From NCBI GenBank assembly GCA_050084985.1, contig JBITNC010000001.1, forward strand, positions 188,790,001 to 188,854,000: 64,000 bases of DNA. The letters are read 5' to 3'. Made by a program: the position numbers and the translations under genes. Position 1 is the stretch's first letter. Each line of letters starts with the position of its first letter. The DNA is from Nageia nagi. Its lineage: Eukaryota > Pinophyta. The notes beneath the pieces were generated by a model. It had not been told where the DNA came from. It searched no databases and was given only the letters and a program-made list of their open reading frames with translations. This document shows positions 60,560 to 64,000 of this stretch, in pieces.

Positions 60560-61130
60560 ACCAATATCTAAAATATTGTTATATGTACCTTTAAGATAAT
60601 ATGGTATCTCATTTGATTCTAAAATACCCCCTTTTAATTTTTCTATGTCTTTGTCTGCATTCCACATATTTGGGGTAGAAGGATTGATTTGGGAAATATA
60701 CTTAGTTGCATAAAAAAGAATTCTTGTACAATGATTCCCTCACCCATAGATAAATTTTTTTTTTATGATTATTGTCTAACAATTTCTTGTAGTACTTTTA
60801 AAAATCTTTCCACAAAAACATGCTTTTAGCACTCACAACACCTACATTTTTAATATCATATACTACGTGGATCAACAAGTGTACTTGCATGTCCATAAAA
60901 TCAACATGCATTTCATTTTCAAGCATACAAAAAATTTCAATAATGAATGTGTGCCACATATCAATTTCACCCACATATATCTTGTTTGAAGATAACCACC
61001 TATTTATAAAATATAATTAATATCATCAAAATATAAAATGTTAAAAAGCATAAATTATTATAAAACAATGTCCATGAATATTTTCTAACATGACACATTA
61101 CCTTAGAAATAATGATAGTTGACCATTTGC
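60560..61130 (-). pseudogene. DUF4218 region of the CACTA element
   Basis: The minus strand reads DMWHTFIIEIFCMLENEMHV and then DFMDMQVHLLIHVVYDIKNV. This fits DUF4218, which follows TNP2 in CACTA transposases (family form: L..LE..FPPxFFDxMxHLxxHLxxExxxxGPV). Its biochemical role is unknown. Stops follow soon after. Confidence 0.6.
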
Positions 61131-61349
61131 TTTGATTAGATCAGAAGGTAAACTCACACATCCACAAATTGCAATTGGAAAAATATAATGCAAAAAATAG
61201 GTGAACTTTTGAGAAAAAATATGTTGTAAACTCACACATCTAACAATAGATATATATTATGAGATAAATATATTCATGAAGTTATGGAAATAATGAGACT
61301 TAAATCTTGTAAGTTTACCATAGGTATTGAATACTCTTATTAGAGATGA

Positions 61350-62762
61350 TTCATAGTCAATTGGTGTTCTGATGGTTCTAACAACTTTGTGTAACTTCTC
61401 CACTTCATCTTTTTTCATAAGCGATGTGGGAGAAGGTACATTTGATGTTCCATGTTTATTTTTACCTATCCATAATGAACATTTTATCCTGATTTATTTT
61501 AAATCATTTCTCATTGTATCACCATATTTGTTTGTTGTAAACTGTTACAATGAAGATGTTACATTTTTTACAATATGAATAGTATCCATCAAATATGCTA
61601 CTAACAAGTCTGACATATATGGAAGTATATGAAATATTGATAGCCTTTTCATTCCTATAAATATGTATAAAATTAATCATAATATAATCGATAAAATAAT
61701 AAAATTAAAATATTACAGACATGCATATTTTCACCAATAATAATCTCACCTATGGGTAATTCATTTTCACTAACAATAATCTCATCATTTGGACCTAAAA
61801 CAACACCCTCCTCATGGGATCTTTATCTAACTTCTTCCACTTTTTTTTGGTACTTTATCTACCACTCCATAGAAATTACACAATGAGGAATGTGCTTATT
61901 ATCAATTTTCCATATTTTTTGTTTTTCACATTTTATTTCTTATTGCTAAATATTTTCTATGGTTAAGGTATTCCATCTTTCTCATTTGAGTTGAATATAT
62001 CGTTGTGATATTTTTTCACACCACATACAAGCATGAAAACCTTTTTCTTGATAACATGTAATAATTTTTATTAGACAATGCATAACTAATCATATGGTAA
62101 AATAAAATTAAATAATATCTTTAATATTAAATTAATATGCACTAGTGATAAATATTATAGATATGCATACCTAAACAAACAGTAAGCCTTGGATAGTCAT
62201 GTATAGTCCAACATAGTATGCCATATAATTTTAATGACCCTTGATGGATAGATCTAGATATATCAATCATCTGAATTCCTTCCCACAAGAGCATCGATTC
62301 ATCAATTACTAGTTCAAGGTAGACATCCATGTTTTTCACTTGATGCTTTCCAAGGACTATAAGAGTTAACATCAAGTGATATTTTCTTATATAAATCCAT
62401 GGAGGTAAGTTATAAATGATTATAAAAATAGGCCAACATGAATACATAGATGATTATATCCCAAATGGATTGACACCATCCATTGCTAAACCCAATATGA
62501 CACTGCTAGGCTCAATTTCAATGTTTTTGGGCCACTTTGCATCTATATGTTTCATTGCTTTACTATCTGTAGGATTTTGAAGTACACCATATTGAATTCT
62601 ATTTCTTACATTCCAATCCATAAATTGTGCAAGTGAATTACACCAAAATAATCGCATCAACCTAGGAATAATTAGCATATGACAAACTTTCTTTTGAGGA
62701 ATATTTTTCCCTTTCATTCCTTTTTCATATCTAACTGCATCATACTTTAGATATGTACTCAT
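61350..62762 (-). pseudogene. TNP2 (Transposase_21) of the CACTA element
   Basis: The first stretch, 62762-62454, reads YDAVRYEKGMKGKNIPQKKV, then CHMLIIPRLMRLFW, then KHIDAKWP and GLAMDGVNPFGI, the catalytic region of TNP2 with its Asp residues in view. The next, 62447-62142, reads CWPIFIIIYNLPPWIYIRKY and GKHQVKNMDVYLELVIDE, then LWEGIQMIDISRS. Further on are CMWC (about 62020) and MDTIHIVKNV (about 61590; the family has DxMHxEKNV), then RTIRTPIDYESSL (about 61370). TNP2 cuts and moves CACTA elements. The order is right but the frame is broken many times. Confidence 0.82.
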
Positions 62763-63113
62763 TTTTTCAAATGGTCATCTATACAATATGTAATCATTAA
62801 TACAAACATGATATGTTGAATACTCTACCTTTGTATATATCCTTCAAATGTGTGAAATTTATGCATGAAGGGATAACATTGTCATATGGAAGCACCTAGT
62901 CATTTAGTAACCTATAATTCCACACAAAGAAATAAATTTATTATGTTAAATATTAAACAATATAAAAAATATAATATCTAAATTCATATAAATTTAAATA
63001 TTGAAAAAAAATACATACTTTATAAGAGCAATGAAACTTGTATCTAACCAACCATATTTGGTTTTTAAATTCATAAAAAGTAGGGTCACTACTAACTTGG
63101 ATAAGTGCAATCC

Positions 63114-63521
63114 CTAATATAATTTAGTTTTCACAGCATTATACAAGTTATAATTCTCTAAATCACCATCCTTTGCACCATCATGTATATGATAATTAGA
63201 GGCATGAACATATGCACCATCTTGTCTATTTGCATAGATTGACTTAATAAAATTATTCATTACTTTGACATGATCCACATGAACATCATTATTCTCTCCT
63301 TCATTATTATTGGTATTTGAATCCATGTTTTCATTTAATGCATGATCTAGTACAACATTTGGTTCACTTAGCCAATGTTCATATTCTTCAGGAGTTAAGA
63401 GTGCATGTAGTTGCTTCCTTTGAGATCTACCTATATTTGTTCGATGCAAAATGAGTACATAAGTCCTTGTGCTAGAGTTGTCATGTGTATTTGTTGCATT
63501 TTGATGTGTATGTAAAATCAA
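63114..63521 (-). pseudogene. N-terminal part of the CACTA transposase gene, unassigned
   Basis: This is a 135-codon open stretch upstream of TNP2 on the same strand. It reads QRKQLHALLTPEEYEHWLSE and then an Asn/Asp-rich part. I recognise no domain, but position suggests the region between the transposase-associated domain and TNP2. A further minus-strand stretch near 63990-63730 (SKFHHFEKQQEYFMHEELDS) could belong to it or to another gene. Confidence 0.45.
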
Positions 63522-64000
63522 TTGTTATATAACATTAAAATAATTAAAAAAATACAATATGATCATTAAAAAATGAATAAGTGTATTGCATTAGTAATAA
63601 GTGAACAAGTGTATTACGATAATAGCTCATCAATAGGTTTTACACAATATTTTTCATTAAAAGTTTATGAAAAAAAATATAACATATTTCATTAATAGAT
63701 ATTGCATGAAAAAACATCAATAAAGATTACATTTTAATCCCTTTTGGACTTTTTTACTTTACATTTTATTTTTCTATAATGATAAACCACTAATAGCTTG
63801 TCACTATATTTCAAACTTCTAATAGGAACTACATTTAGATAACTATCTAACTCTTCATGCATGAAGTATTCTTGCTGCTTTTCAAAATGATGAAATTTAG
63901 AATTCAAGAGGAATCCATTATTGACAAAATTGTTTATATATCATGCAATGTTTCCATACATCTTTGGCTTACTATCAATGTACAATTATTCTAAAGGCTT

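Larger units (their letters stand above)
59640..64000 (-). mobile_element. CACTA (En/Spm) DNA transposon, TNP2 transposase region, decayed
   Basis: The minus strand, from right to left, carries TNP2 transposase, its C-terminal parts, DUF4218 and DUF4216, the usual order in plant CACTA elements. Stops and frameshifts are throughout. No convincing CACTA terminal inverted repeat was found, so the left limit is approximate and the right end lies outside the window. Confidence 0.78.

Overview
This window is nuclear DNA of a seed plant with a large, repeat-filled genome. A gymnosperm, probably a conifer, fits best, but that is an inference. The reasons are AT-rich sequence, one spliced plant gene, and about 50 kb of old, stop-riddled retroelements of plant-specific types: Tat-lineage Ty3/gypsy with a second RNase H, plant L1-type LINE, CACTA/TNP2, plant mobile domain and PPR debris. 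There are no bacterial operons, rRNA or CRISPR, and I found no tRNA gene.

Layout. (1) 1-4603: minus-strand Ty3/gypsy element cut by the window's left edge; integrase, RNase H, RT, protease and gag are all recognisable and all broken; its 5' LTR is 4214-4603. (2) 4604-6000: spacer with a PPR gene fragment and a diverged tandem duplication. (3) 6048-7825: the only intact-looking cellular gene, a five-exon 12-oxophytodienoate reductase (OPR) of the old yellow enzyme family. The exons join in frame into 400-418 residues, but the catalytic tyrosine is serine. (4) about 8905-14990: decayed near full-length LINE on the minus strand. (5) 16544-29743: 13.2 kb Tat-lineage element A, minus strand, with 1.84-1.89 kb LTRs, gag, protease, an extra RNase H placed before RT, RT, RNase H, integrase, then about 3 kb of extra coiled-coil coding sequence. 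(6) 33097-42310: remains of Tat-like element C (integrase and a probable 3' LTR), split by (7) element B, 35102-40460, a gag-only LTR retrotransposon with 1.78 kb LTRs and a perfect 5-bp target duplication inside C's integrase. (8) 42316-58585: 16.27 kb element D, minus strand, with 848-bp LTRs and a perfect 5-bp target duplication. It has a long coiled-coil gag, protease, a deleted but still open RT-RNase H-integrase fusion, an unknown two-copy domain after integrase, and an antisense plant-mobile-domain gene. (9) 58891-59639: a chromovirus 3'-end fragment between 130-bp direct repeats. (10) about 59640-64000: decayed CACTA (TNP2) transposase on the minus strand.

How it fits together. Elements A and B share gag homology and a similar primer-binding site, so B may have been mobilised by A-like elements. 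The LTR enhancer regions of A and B both consist of tandem repeats carrying octamers derivable from TGACGTCA. At six of nine positions the two LTRs of one element differ in the way expected from independent CpG deamination on opposite strands. Many in-frame stops also look like CAG-to-TAG or CAA-to-TAA changes, consistent with long-term cytosine methylation. The most novel-looking material is the non-canonical coding capacity of the Tat elements (duplicated unknown domain, coiled-coil region, antisense PMD gene, RNase H before RT) and the active-site-altered OPR.
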